Assembly (NCBI RefSeq): GCF_001522545.3
Contig: NC_031770.1
Location: 26,069,134 to 26,133,133, forward strand
From: Parus major
Taxonomy: Eukaryota > Chordata > Aves > Passeriformes > Paridae
DNA: 64,000 nt
Reading direction: 5' to 3'
A model generated the notes under the pieces. That model was not told the origin of the DNA, did not search any database, and saw nothing but the letters and a program-made list of their open reading frames with translations. The position numbers and the translations under genes are program-made. Below, in pieces: positions 25,751-37,157 of the stretch (its first letter is position 1; every line of letters begins with the position of its first letter).

Positions 25751-25762
25751 ACCATCTAGTGG
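25751..25762 (-). promoter_or_regulatory. CTCF-like core, weak
   Basis: The minus strand reads CCACTAGATGGT, matching the CTCF core consensus CCASYAGRKGGC at 11 of 12 positions. The last base is T instead of C. A single motif without occupancy data. Confidence 0.2.
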
Positions 25763-27624
25763 GCCTCAGCGATGCAGGGGAGATCATGCTGTAACTGGAA
25801 AGACTGGTCATGCCTATTGGTGATGAGAAGTTTAGTGCCTTTCCCTGCCTTGAGGCAGGCTCTGGCCTGTCTTTCCTTGTATATTTGCAGTGATAGTGTG
25901 TTGGACCCTTGTAAATACCATACAGGATTTGCCTTTCCTGCATCTGTTGACATACCATCATACGTGTTCTTTCATAGTGTTTTCCTGAGTTTGTTCTCTT
26001 ACATCCTGCATGTCAGCATCTTCATGGCTTCTTGGAAACACTGTATTGTGCTTTCTATCTTCAGCATGCACAGTTCATCCTGGAATTATGATCCACGTTA
26101 AAGATTATATTAGGCTTTATGTAAAGAAAAATAAATCCCATCAATTTCATGTAATGTGCCACTAATTTTGACCCAGTGTTTAGATGAGTTAGGAATGCAA
26201 GTATGTCCAGAAATGCTTGTAATAGCAGTTGTAGTAGCATGCTGTGTATGCAGCAGAGCTTCTCCTGCAAAAGGAGGGTAAAAATAAAGGATCAGAAGTA
26301 AAACAAACATTTATTCTGTTGTTTGTAGTGCCAAGTAAAGTATATCTGTAATTTAGAACTCACTGAGACTGTATCTGGGTATTACTTCTGAAAATAATTT
26401 CATTTTTACCTGTTATATTAGGACTTCTTAACATTATTTTGCAAGTGAAAAAAAATTAATGGTAAAAAGAATCATGGCAACACAGAGGCATAGCAAGAAC
26501 AGATGCTGATTAGGTCATCTTGTTAGTGACTTGAAAACACTACTGCAGATGGGTACAGAACTGACAGCCTATGCTGTATCACTGGTAAGTTGCACAAGCT
26601 GCTAGGGAACAAGAAGTGTGGACATTGAGAGATAAATCTGGGATCCTGGAAACTCTTACAGAAGGCTGAAACACTGTTCTGTTGTCAGTAACAGTCCAGG
26701 ATGCCTGAAATAAAATCCACTTTTCATAACTTGTTGGCAAGAGATTTTGAAAGAAATAACTGATGTGTTTTCAGCTGTGTGCAAATCAAAAGGAGTATTA
26801 GTCTGAAATCCACATGATCAAATGTTAAATTCATGTGATAAAATACTATAAATCCTTCCTTAAGGGAATTCAGCTAGTTAGCAGATGCTGCTTGACAGTT
26901 ACAGTTGCAGCAACAGAGGTGCAACCTTGGTGGCTTGTCTGCTGATAGCTGTGTAGCTAGGTTGGGAGTAAACCAATATTGGACATGATTTGTAATATAT
27001 TTAAGGTCCTAATAATTTACCACCTACAGGGCATGAGATGGCCCAACTATTCTGTGTATTGAGCCATTTGCAGAGATCCTGAGCTGGCATGCAAAACATC
27101 ATGTGAGAGACTGTGTTAATTAGAGTGTAGCAGTAATACAGGATTTGAATGACTGAAAAAAGGACGTTTTCAATATATAGGAGGGTGATGGCACCAGAGG
27201 CTCCTTAAGCTCTGAGCTTTCAGTAATTTGCAGTGACAATTCTTTTCCCTTGTGGCCTGTTTTTCTAGTTTTGCTTATTCCAGCTGCCTGTTTGTTCAGG
27301 TGAAATGTAAAGAGAAGGGTTTGACTTTATCTACTCAAGGCTGGCCATGTGCATGGCTGCTGGATGAATGTTGTGTCATGAAGGAGGGCAATTTTGCTTG
27401 CACTCTTTGGTATTGTGTTAATCACTGCTATTATTACTACTAATGTTAGTATTGCTTCTAGTCTCTGTTCTCAAATTTTAAGTGAAGATTGCAAAGAACA
27501 TGTGATGACACTAAAAATTTTAAGCTTTAAGTAATAAGGAGAGTTTTTATCTTTTAGTTTGCAAAACTTCTGTTTCTTTTATTTTCAAACTTAGGTCTTC
27601 CTGGCAGGAGCTTGTAGAGTAGAA

Positions 27625-27666
27625 ACATATATATATAAATATATATATATCTATCTATATATATCT
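27625..27666. repeat. (AT)n / ATCT microsatellite
   Basis: A run of about 42 bases of alternating A and T with two CTAT interruptions near its end. A length-variable simple repeat. Confidence 0.9.
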
Positions 27667-28089
27667 GAAAGCTGAAGTTTCCATGTAGCTGGAAATAATT
27701 ATATTTCCACCAAATAATTTTTTTAAAAATTCCACAAATGAGGCAATGCTGAATTGATCTTTGAACTTTCTCCCAAGTAACTACAGTTTATTTGTCTGCA
27801 TGGTGCTTTTTGTGCTTGTGTTATAGCTGTGTCACTTTAAAGGCAGATGTTTGATGAATTACATATTGCTTGCTTTGATGGTCCTATAAAATGTTCATGA
27901 AAGTTACCAACAGGACCAACCTCCAACAGTCTGGGAAAAAGAAATGATTCACAGAGTATATCATGGTGGTTCTGCCACTGTAATTTTCTGAACACTCTGT
28001 ATTTCTGTTTCATTATTGCTTGCAAAGATTAATATGATCCCATTTTATTTTACTTCTACATACAATTTTCTCATTTTTTCTATTGATCC

Positions 28090-28107
28090 TTTATTTATTT
28101 ATTTAAT
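28090..28107. repeat. (TTTA)n microsatellite
   Basis: Four to five TTTA units, an ordinary short simple repeat. Confidence 0.8.
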
Positions 28108-29065
28108 CTTTATGTATGTGGGGGAAAAATATTTACTTTTCATTACATTAACTTTCATTCACAAAACTCACCTTTATGAACATTTGCATCTCTGCTGTCA
28201 TTCTGACTAAAATTTCCTGTATGAAACAAGAAATTTGCATTTCAGTTAAAGAAAACAGAATCTGTTTTGGTGTTTTCTGTTTTTCCCATCACCATGGTAT
28301 CTTAGCACTTGATGATTTTTGCAGGCTGAAAAAGAGCAAATCAAGTTTAATAAGAAAATAGAGACATATCACACATTTACTTGATAATGCAGTAGAGTTT
28401 AAGAATCCCCACATGGTAGGCTTTTGATTGAAATGTGTATAAATTCATTAACCCTGAGCTAATGTAGGTGCAAGTAAGAGATACTCACCTACAACATTGC
28501 TCTCTGAAAAATTTTCCTGTCAGAGGTGATGTCTGGCAGAGGTGCATGCTGCACCCAGTGAGCAGTGGAAATCAGTGTAACTTTGGGTTGTGCTCATCCT
28601 GAAAATAATTACATGGATAAGCCACCTGCAGGTATTCCCTGTTGGAAGTCCTCTCCCACATTTTCATCAAAGAGCAGCCATAGGTTCAGTTAGAAGCAGG
28701 CATGCCATGAAGGTTGCAATCATATGAGAAGAACCCCTTGCATTAGGGTTTCCTGATACTGGTACCCATCTCTCCCATTCCTCCTTTCTGGAAAGAGACA
28801 GTGCCTGTGAAGAGAGTAGATACTATAGAATTATCACAAAATCTTTCTGATTTACAATACAAAATACAAAAGAGAAGGAGTTGAATTTCTTGGTTAAAAA
28901 GAAAGTTGACAGGTTTAAAAAGACATGCTTTTAGCCCAAACCTCTGTGTGTGAGATGGTTCATTCTTCTTTTGCCTTTATCTAAATCTGTGTGATTTGTC
29001 TTCTTACTGCATTGCCTTCATGAGTTGTTCACAGGGACTTCTGGTATTTTTAGGTTCTGCTTAAA

Positions 29066-29197
29066 AACCACAGAATAGTCTGATTTGAAGGGGATTCAGA
29101 AGGATTGAGTCCAACTCTTAAGCTAATGGTCCATACAAGGATCAAACCCGTGACCTTGGCATTATTAGCACCATGTTCCAACCAACACAACTAATGG
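29066..29197 (-). mobile_element. TguSINE1-like SINE (tRNA-Ile head, CR1 tail)
   Basis: Read on the minus strand, 29197-29127 follows the tRNA-Ile(AAU) pattern. It has an anticodon region GGTGCTAATAATGCC with anticodon AAT, and a B box GGGTTTGATCC (29149-29139) one base from the canonical GGTTCGATCC. The acceptor end is decayed and the A box is weakened (TTAGTTGTGTTGG). The next ~60 bases resemble the CR1 3' end, including AGAGTTGGACTC and a terminal ATTCTGTGG. A tRNA-Ile head on a CR1 tail is the published layout of the passerine TguSINE1 family, which is thought to have been moved by CR1 reverse transcriptase. Multiple substitutions and no visible target-site duplication suggest an old copy. 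It is not a functional tRNA gene. Confidence 0.85.
29127..29197 (-). pseudogene. tRNA-Ile(AAU)-derived SINE head
   Basis: The 5' part of the SINE. Anticodon loop and T-arm are recognisable, but the D-arm and acceptor stem no longer pair well. The sequence runs directly into the CR1-derived tail instead of a pol III T-run terminator. It should not be annotated as a tRNA gene. Confidence 0.75.
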
Positions 29198-31089
29198 AAT
29201 AATGTAAACACCAAAATGCACAAAACCTGGCATCACTTTTCTACTCTGAGTTTGGCCAAGACTGATGTTCTTTTTCCATTGCTTTGTCACTGTCTTAACT
29301 CCTGCTTTGAACTGGGAAAGCTGTAGATTGGGATGAGTGGATTAGCCAGGTGTACAATAACTTTACTGTAAAGGAGTATGAAAATATGAGGTAGGGTAAG
29401 AATGACAGAAATAAAACAGCGATTGAAGATGGTGGGTCAAAAAAATGCATTTCCAACAGTTGATCTGATTTTAAAAAGGATTGAGTATAGAAACAGAAAC
29501 TGGTGGTAGAATAAGGAAATGCATAAACCAACCTGAATATTTAAAGTTGAATAAAACTTTTAATATCTAGATTAATTATGAAACAATGCTTGGAAACATT
29601 CAATGTACAGATAAGTTGAATGGAATAAAATTATCATTGTTGTGTTTACCAGAATGTCATCCTAGTGGCTGTTGGCAGACTGCTTTAACTAATTTATGCC
29701 TTTGTATTTCAGACTGATAATAATCCTTGTTTTCAGAACTTTCTGCAGTACTTGTAACTATCCTTTCCAAGCATCTCTTAAGTAACCTAGATTGTTATGT
29801 AAACAGGTACTCTATTCTACAGTGTCAGATCTATTTCAGTGTGGATATGCTGGGACTATGTTCTTCTACCATAGGAAACATTTACTTTTGACTGAGTTTA
29901 TTATGGAAGGTAAATTTAGATGATGCTCTGAACAGTAGAGGCTAAAAAATTTTCTTTGCAGCAAAGTCTGGAAAGTGGGTCTTAGTTTTCTCTAGGGACA
30001 TTTGCAAATTAGTGTGACATCTGTAATACTGTTTATGCAAGTCTCATCCCTAGAGCAAAGAGGATTTGTATTGTAGTTATGATTTGTTATGAGATTTAAA
30101 ATATCAACAGTCTCAGTGAAACTGGATCAGATTGGATGGCTTACACAGGAAGCTCACTTTCAGCATGATGATTTCCTTCTGTGGTGAGTGTTAAACTATT
30201 TTGAGAAAAACTAGTGTTGGCAAGTGGAAAAATGGTGGCTTTTCCACTGGTGATTTCTAGGCCTTGGCACTACACTAAAAGGCAGAGGAAGGGAACCTGG
30301 GAAGCTGGTACTCTGGAGGGTGAAAATTGGAGAAGTACGTGAGAGATTGCCTACCTAGCATGTGCAGTGCTGCTAGTCCTTCTTTTGTGAAGGAATCTCA
30401 CTAACTAATCCACCCAGATTGGGATGTGAGATGTGGGATGTTTGTGGTATACTGCTGCAAACTTTGATGTGAAAATGAGAACTTCACGAGGCGAAGTGGA
30501 ACCTACAAGCTGAAATGCAGTGTGAGGTTTTACAACATTAAGCAAGTCTGCATAGGGATTGCTGTAATACAGGCAGTAAAGTAATAAACATACCTGATCA
30601 AAATAGCTCATAGAAATTAGCAGAATATAGCTTTAATTCAGTGGCTTTCCCCACTAACTCAAGTGTGGATTAGCTGTGCCACAGGAAGCTGCACTGTTTT
30701 ATGTCCCTGATTTAATACAATGTTCAGGTACCATGAGAATGAACACACATAAAAGAATATATAGATTAACAAGGGGCATTAAACTTTGTGGAGCAAAACA
30801 GAAGAGGATTGCCTAAGCATTGAGCATTTTTTAAAAAATATACAAGCTTCATTCTGCATGACCTTTTTTATTGCAAGGCTTAAATAAAAGAATGGAGCTT
30901 ATCCTTTATCCTTTGGGCTGATGGAGCTGAAGAGCAGATAACAAAAATTTTTTCTATTATCCTATCAAAAGAACTTGACTAAAAGAAAAGATAAGACCTT
31001 TCATGTAAGCCTTATCTGTAGGTCTCTGTATCTGCTTCATCAGTTGGGATAGCTTCTGAATAAGACAAATGAAAAACATTTGTACTCAG
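29198..31089. other. AT-rich non-coding DNA
   Basis: No gene, repeat family or structured RNA was recognised between the SINE and the candidate exon at 31090. Confidence 0.6.
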
Positions 31090-31281
31090 GTTAGGCAGGT
31101 AGTGCATCTCTTGGCTCTTGAAGAAGTGATAATAGAAAGGAAGTTAAATGTGAAGAATGAAGGAGGTTTTGTCAAGTTTGTTCCCTATTTACAGCCTGAG
31201 CCTGTCTTTGAGTTTCTCTTGAGTTTCTTCTTTGATGCCAAGGAAAAGATTCAAACTAAAATTTTAGGACTGAAGGACGAG
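31090..31281 (+). other. candidate internal exon (64 codons, symmetric phase)
   Basis: A frame of exactly 64 codons lies between an acceptor (TTTGTACTCAG, modest pyrimidine content) and a donor (GACGAG followed by GTATGT). It begins and ends in phase 0. The predicted peptide starts VRQVVHLLALEEVIIERKLN. Its last part (DAKEKIQTKILGLKDE) has the charged, leucine-spaced look of a helix or short coiled coil. I do not recognise the protein. The acceptor is the weak point. Symmetric phase and a protein-like composition raise it above the other open frames, but a chance origin remains the default reading. Confidence 0.25.
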
Positions 31282-34200
31282 GTATGTTTAGCAAGGTAAT
31301 GTAATTATGAGAATTGTTTTCTTCCCATTCCAATTGTTAAAAAAGGTTCAGTCCCTTGTAAACTGCACTGACTTCAAGAACACCAGCTTCAGCATTAGAG
31401 GTGGTAATGCAGGTATTCAGCCAGGAGAGGTATTCAGACTTTCTTGGTTAAGGGTTTGAACTTAGGAGCTAAACTGGAATAAAAGGTTTTCCATGGGGCC
31501 ACTAAGTCAGAGGGTGCCTTTGCAGAACAATTCAGAGAAGAGGTGTGTATCTCTATACCAGTGTCATAAAGTAGGTGCCTAACACAGACAAGCAAATTTA
31601 GATGTCTAAAAAAACCTGTGTGAATACTATCCCAGAGTGTGTGTTGCCATAGACACAAGGAAGACAATCTGCATCCCGTGAAGTATTTCTGTCTCATGAT
31701 TTCATTGAATAACAGTTGTAGTGTTTGGTCTTTGGTAAAAACAGGATTATCAGTCCAGTCAGGGCATTGGCATTATTTTTGTGCATAGGAATATGATTGG
31801 ATTTTTTGGTAACAGAGCCAGTGAAAAACAGATGTACTAAAGCCTCTTTCAGTGAAGCCCTGTCTAATTTCACCCACTCTGAAACTCAAAAACTGGGATT
31901 GAGATTCATGTAGGCTTCTCTAATGTGCCTTTTTCATGAAATGTCTTTTACACCACCTGTGTTATCCTTTATTTTTACTGCAGCCACATTGCATTTCTTT
32001 TCCTGCACTGTGCCACTGATGTTTGTTGTTCAGTCTCTCTCTGCATATTTTTTATTTAATGGAAAGTGGAAAACTTCCCCCCTACCCTGTTCCTCCTGAA
32101 ATAGGAATGCTAATTAATATAAATCCATTGCCAAGGGCCTAGTGTTTGCAGGAATTTACTCCTCTTTCAGTAAGTTTATATTGTGATTGTTCCTAACAAA
32201 GATACCTTAGCTTTAGAAAAGCAGTTGTTACTGGCAACAGTCTGGGTATATTATGAAATAGACCACCAGTCTGCTTAATGTGCCATGTTAAGTGACTGCT
32301 GTGTGATATTTACAGCTACATCCCTTGTTCCATATGAAAGCAGTTTTTAATTAGAAAATTTAGGGCCTGTTTGTTATCACTACCTTGACTTTGATAGAAT
32401 TAACTTTGGCACCTTGTTTACACAGAGAGGTCAGTGAATCGCTGAACCTTCTGTCTGGTCACATGGGTATCACAGCCCTTCCTCAGCAGCACAGGAGCCC
32501 TTGGTGTTTTCTGGATGCTGAACAACCTTTCCACTGATGTCTTCAAGGCTCTAAATCTTTTAGTGTAAAACTATTGCAAGTGGTGCAGAATTAAAGTGCA
32601 GAATTAAATCAACATAAAATATATCTGTGGCTTAGCGAGGTCACTGACCAACCAGCTTGCATGTAGTGATTACGTTTTACTTTCTAAAGGCTTACTAAAA
32701 GATGAAATATATATTTTGTCTTCAGTAAATTATTTTGAATCTCAGAATTTAAGCTCTTCAAGCCAAGCTGGGAGGCCTTATCACAGCTGTATATATTGCA
32801 TAACCCCCAGAGTGCAGGTTCTGTAGTTTATGCAGAAATCCTTGGAAAGTAGGATAGTCTCTAACTGACAGCTGTGTTACAGTCAAAACACAACTTGCAT
32901 CTTTATAGTAGACCTTACCAAATTTATTGTCTGCAGGTTTTTTAGTTTCCAGTTAGGCAGGATGGTTTAGCTAGAGATGGTACCAGTTTGGTTTTTTTTA
33001 ATGTACTGACTGGTCCCTTGTGGCCTCATTCAAATGTACATTGCACTATTGCACTTGGCTGTGGGCAGACAACAACTTTCCTTCTCCAGAAAGGATGCAT
33101 ACCTTCCTTTTCAAAGTGTGCAGTAATGAGAAGGTATGGGAGGGGGCAGAGAAGCAGGTGACAGTGAATGTAAGATCAAAATATTTATTTGTCTGGCTTC
33201 TTTGAATTAGGAATTAGAAGAGAGGTTATTAAATTGTTTCTCTGGTGCTGCTCCATACTGCTGAGTATTGACAGAAAACATAAGCCTTTTTTTTCTCATA
33301 TCAAATGAGACCAATGGTACATTACAGCTGGACTTCCTGGAGGCAATAGGCTCAACACTCTGCTTTTGTAATTAAATTTTGTACAAACCTCACAGTATAT
33401 CAACATTGTATATAGATCAACCAGTTGCACAAGATAAACAAAGAAATGTTGCATTTCAGAAGTTTCACAAGCTTTATAATAAATTAATTGAAAATATACA
33501 ATGAATAAGGTGCAAGTCTTACAGCTTGACTGTCACTTCAGTTTAATGGGAGTCTTTTTTAACAACCTAAATTGCCATGTGGCTGCTACCAAGCACCAGT
33601 AATTTAATGCATAGCACCCATGTGAAAACTCTTGTCACTGGCTGTGTTTTGCTTTTGAGCACCAGAAACCTCAGCCATTATTGTGTTTGCTGTGGCTACA
33701 TGTGCAGCAACCACAGAAAGTTGTTTCAAACCACTGGTCAAAATTCTGTTTCTTCTGGTCATAGTTTTAACATGATTTTTTTGTTTGTGTTCTTGTGTTT
33801 GCTTTGGCTTTCAGAATACAATGAGATAAAGTTATGTTTTTAAGAAAAGATTTTTTTCAATTTCAAACACTGTAGGAATGGATGACTGTCTCCTTAGCTC
33901 TGCATTTGGTCAGTGAGGCTAAAGCAACACTTATCATTAATAGTTTCTAGGTTTGATATACTGCAGGACTCCATTTACTGTAGCAGCCTGAAAATGTGAA
34001 TAATTTGGCTTGTGGTTCATACTCAGAATTGGGAAAATCTCCAAACTAAAATTTGAAATGGAAGATATTAGCATAGTAAAAGTGACTAAAGAAAGTTTCA
34101 TTTGGCCATGAAGGGTTACCCTCTGTTAAGACAGCTGTATCTCACCCTGTCTGTATGTCCCTTGAAATCTTGCTTTACTAAAACAGTAGGATGTTCTGTC

Positions 34201-35454
34201 ATGTGCAATTGGGAGGGTTTGAGAGTTTACTTCAGTGTATCTTCTCTGCTACCATCTTCAGTCTCTCCTTCTCCCTGTCCAATTCTGAATAACCTGATAC
34301 TCCTGAAAACCCACTGTTACCAAAGAAAAGATTATACTGCAAGGTGGGACAGATTATGAAGACACTTTATAATATCTCTTTAGTTACGTTATGAGGCTGG
34401 GAATGAAGCCTTGCTCAGCATAGTGAAAAAACTCCTTTGCAGGCTGAAGCAGGACTACAGTAATTTCTGCCTCTTGCAGCCAGGTCTGTGATTACCCTGA
34501 GTGACTGCTCTCATAAACCTGGCCTCTCTAAAAACTGCTTTACTGAGTATGGCTTGCCTTTGTGGGGGATCTGAATTAGTGCTGGAAAAGGCAACACCCC
34601 CTACAAGAGAAAATGCTGAACTGGACTTGAGCAATTTGTTGTGCCATTTTCCTAACCTCTTGAAGTCCAGAGAAAATATCTCTTCACTGTACTTTTGCTT
34701 TCTTAACCTTCAGCTGTGTTGTATAGTCTCTGATGGGACACATGCAGAGCTGCAGATGAGACTCTGAGTGTAATCTCTGTAGGTTTAACAGATTTTTCTT
34801 TCACTGTTAGAAGATGATAATGCTAAAAAATCATCACAGTTGTTTAATACGCATAAGCTGTGGCTGTCTGGATCTTTAAGGTAGATTTTAGCAATAATGT
34901 TTTGTGTTCTCCCATCATTATATGCTTACTCTGTACAATGGGAAGCTTGCTCCTCATCTGCTCTTGGGATAGTCCAGCCGGGCTGCTCTTAACTTCCTTT
35001 GGGAGATCCCAACCTTGTTCACTGTGTGTTATGTGTGGAGCAGATATGAAGTGGTTGCCGGTGGGTGTGGGATCATTGAGGAGAAAATCCTGATTCACTT
35101 TTGTTTCCAGCTGTGGGACCTTATCCTATCTCTGGGACCAAGGTGAATTAAACAGCAAACATGACCAAAAAGGCTGAGCAACACAGGTGCAAACCATTGG
35201 AAGGCAGGTTAAAAAAAAAATTGAGATGCAGGTTCACATAAAAGATCATGGGATTTTTAGGAAAACAGTGGAGCTCCAGGTAGGAAGATGGCTGGATAAC
35301 TGGCAGGTTTTACTTTAAGTGGGCACTTCATTTGGAAAAAAGTTACCTGACTGTGATGTTGTTTGGTGAGTGTTTGTTTCTGCTTTAAGAAGAGACATTC
35401 AAGATAGAAGTATTGGCAGAGACATGCACACTAAATTTATTTATTGCTAAATGA
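31282..35454. other. AT-rich non-coding DNA
   Basis: No gene recognised. A 13-bp tandem duplication (GTGCAGAATTAAA, two copies) is at 32583-32608. Open frames of up to 88 codons on the plus strand (33577-33843, 34501-34767) show no domain. Confidence 0.6.
32583..32608. repeat. 13-bp perfect tandem duplication
   Basis: GTGCAGAATTAAA occurs twice in direct succession without mismatch. Confidence 0.85.
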
Positions 35455-35677
35455 ACATAGTCATTCTTTAAGAGCAAAAGGCAGTGCAGATACTATATCA
35501 GCCCCTTACAATACAGGAGTGGTTGCCTCACAACAAATGACATAGACAAGGCAGAGATGTTTAATGCTTTCTTTGCCTCTATCTTCAACACTGATGAGGG
35601 GCTGAGGGAGTCCCAGAGCCCCTGAGCTTGAAGACCAGGACTGCAAGAATATTCAACTCCTAGCTGACTCTGAAATT

Positions 35678-36097
35678 GTGAGGGAGCTACTGCTTCAGCT
35701 GGGTCTCTGTAAATCTGTGGGGCCTAATGGGTTTAATCTGAGAATACTTACAGAGCTGGCTGATGTAATTGCAAAACATCTATCAATGATTTTTGAATGG
35801 TCTTGGGAATCTGAATGGGTCCCAGTTCACTGGAAGCTGGCAAATATTCTGATTTTCAAGAAGAGCAAGAAGGAGAAGCCTGGTAACTACAGGCCCATCA
35901 GTCTCACTTCAGTGCCTGGAAAGTCCTCTTTGTCAAATCTGATTTTCTTTTATGACAAGGTGACACACCTGATGGATCAAGGGAGGCCAGTAGATATAAT
36001 CTTTCTGAATTTCAGGAAAGCTTTTGATACCATCTCTTACAGGATTCTTTTGGACAAAATATCCAGCATTCAGCTGCATGACAAAGACATCATGTGA
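35678..36097 (+). pseudogene. CR1 reverse transcriptase fragment
   Basis: A 139-codon open piece of CR1 ORF2 covers the first part of the reverse transcriptase. It runs from the conserved GPNGFNLRILTELADVIAKH (fingers) to ILLDKISSIQLHDKDIM. Two defects are visible against the family pattern. First, PGK is followed at once by SSLSNLIFFYDKV, so about 30 residues normally lying between these blocks are gone, in frame. Second, motif A reads FLNF where the catalytic aspartate (FLDF) is expected. The frame stops at a TGA (36095-36097) that fits a CpG-to-TpG change of the usual CGA arginine codon, and the reading resumes [20 protein letters not shown]. It is not a host gene. Confidence 0.9.
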
Positions 36098-36310
36098 TGG
36101 GTGAGCAGCTGCCTCACGGGTTGGGCACAGAGGGTTACAGTGAATGGGGTGACATCAGACTGGCAACCTGTCACTAGTGGAGTTCCACAGGGCTCCAACC
36201 CCAGCCCAGTGTTCTTCAACATTTCCATAAACAATTTTGATGGGGCTTGAAGGGATGTTAAGTAAGTTTGCAGATGATAGAAAACTGGGAGGAGCTGTTG
36301 ACTCACTCAA
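36098..36310 (+). pseudogene. CR1 reverse transcriptase, downstream part with frameshift
   Basis: Downstream of the TGA the CR1 frame continues with [17 protein letters not shown], then loses register near 36240. There GATGGGGCTTGAAGGG appears to lack two bases relative to the CR1 pattern. The next frame gives KFADDRKLGG, the motif C box with both aspartates kept, and then AVDSLKGRE. From there the coding similarity becomes patchy. Confidence 0.8.
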
Positions 36311-37140
36311 AGGCAGAGAGACTTCAACAAATTAGAGGACTGGGCAATCACCAACTAAATGAAATTCAGAAAAGGAAAGTGCTGGATTCTGTACCTGGGA
36401 CAGGGCAATCCTGGATGTACAGACAGGCTGGGGAATGAGAAACTGGAAGCAGTGCCAGGGAAAGGGAGCTGGGGCCTCCTGATCAAGGTGACAAGGTGAA
36501 TCTGAGTCAGCAGTGCCCTGACAGGAAGGGCAGCCATACTCTGGGGAGCATCAGCAGGCACAGCATGGCCAGATTGTCCTGCTCTGCTCTGTTCTGGGGT
36601 GGGGTGGCCTCACCTCGAGTGCTGGGGGCAGTTCTGGGATCCACAATATAAAAAAAAGACATTAAACTATTACTGTCCAAAGGAGGTGTTTTAGTATGGT
36701 GCCAAACCAATACAGGAGGGCAGCAAGGATGGTGAAAGCCCTTGAGGGGAAGTCCTGTGAGGAACAGCTGAGGTCACTTGGTCTGTTCAGCCTGAAGAAG
36801 AGGAGACTGAGGACAGACCTCATTCAGTTACAACTTCCTCATGAGAGCAAGAGAAGGGGAAGACACTGATCTTTCTCTCTGGTGACCAGTGACAGGACCT
36901 GAGGGAATGGCCTGAGTTATGTCAGGGAAGGTTGGGCTGGATATTAGATAAAGGTTCTTCACCCAGAGGCTGAAGGCACTGGAACAAGGCTCCTCAGGGA
37001 TGTGGTCACAGCACCAAGCCAGACAGAGTTCAGGAGGCTTTAAACAATGCTCTCAAGCACATGGCATGATTCTTGGGGTCTCCTGTGCAGGGCCAGGAGT
37101 TAGACTCCACGATCCTGATGGGTCCCTTCCTACTCAGTTT

Positions 37141-37157
37141 ATTCTGTGATTCTGTTC
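37141..37157 (+). repeat. CR1 3' terminal ATTCTGTG repeat
   Basis: ATTCTGTGATTCTGTTC is the terminal direct repeat by which the CR1 3' end is recognised and reverse transcribed. About two units are left, and unique sequence follows. Confidence 0.85.

Larger units (their letters stand above)
25535..29065. other. AT-rich non-coding DNA
   Basis: No gene recognised. It holds a CTCF-like motif at 25751-25762, an AT dinucleotide run at 27625-27666 and a TTTA run at 28090-28107. Open frames up to 109 codons (25772-26101, plus) lack recognisable domains. Confidence 0.6.
35455..37157 (+). mobile_element. CR1 LINE, 5'-truncated, decayed
   Basis: The element covers the part of CR1 ORF2 just before the reverse transcriptase through to the 3' end. 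Recognisable stretches in order are LTTNDIDKAEMFNAFFASIF (about 35530), GNYRPISLTSVPGK (about 35885), the palm motif A region FLNFRKAFDT (about 36003), the FADD catalytic box (36267-36278) and a long 3' region. The end reads GGAGTTAGACTC and then ATTCTGTGATTCTG, the short terminal repeat typical of avian CR1. A complete CR1 is about 4.5 kb, so some 60 percent is missing from the 5' end, the usual result of incomplete target-primed reverse transcription. Stops, frameshifts and an internal deletion show that it is dead. CR1 copies generally lack target-site duplications, and none is seen here. Confidence 0.93.

Noticed and set aside
29127..29197. A tRNA-Ile(AAU) gene
   Set aside because: The anticodon loop and B box are clear, but the D-arm and acceptor stem are decayed and a CR1-type tail follows in place of a T-run terminator. 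It is the head of a SINE.
35678..36097. A host protein-coding gene of 139 codons
   Set aside because: The product is CR1 reverse transcriptase with a deletion and a mutated motif A, and the element continues past the stop in other frames.
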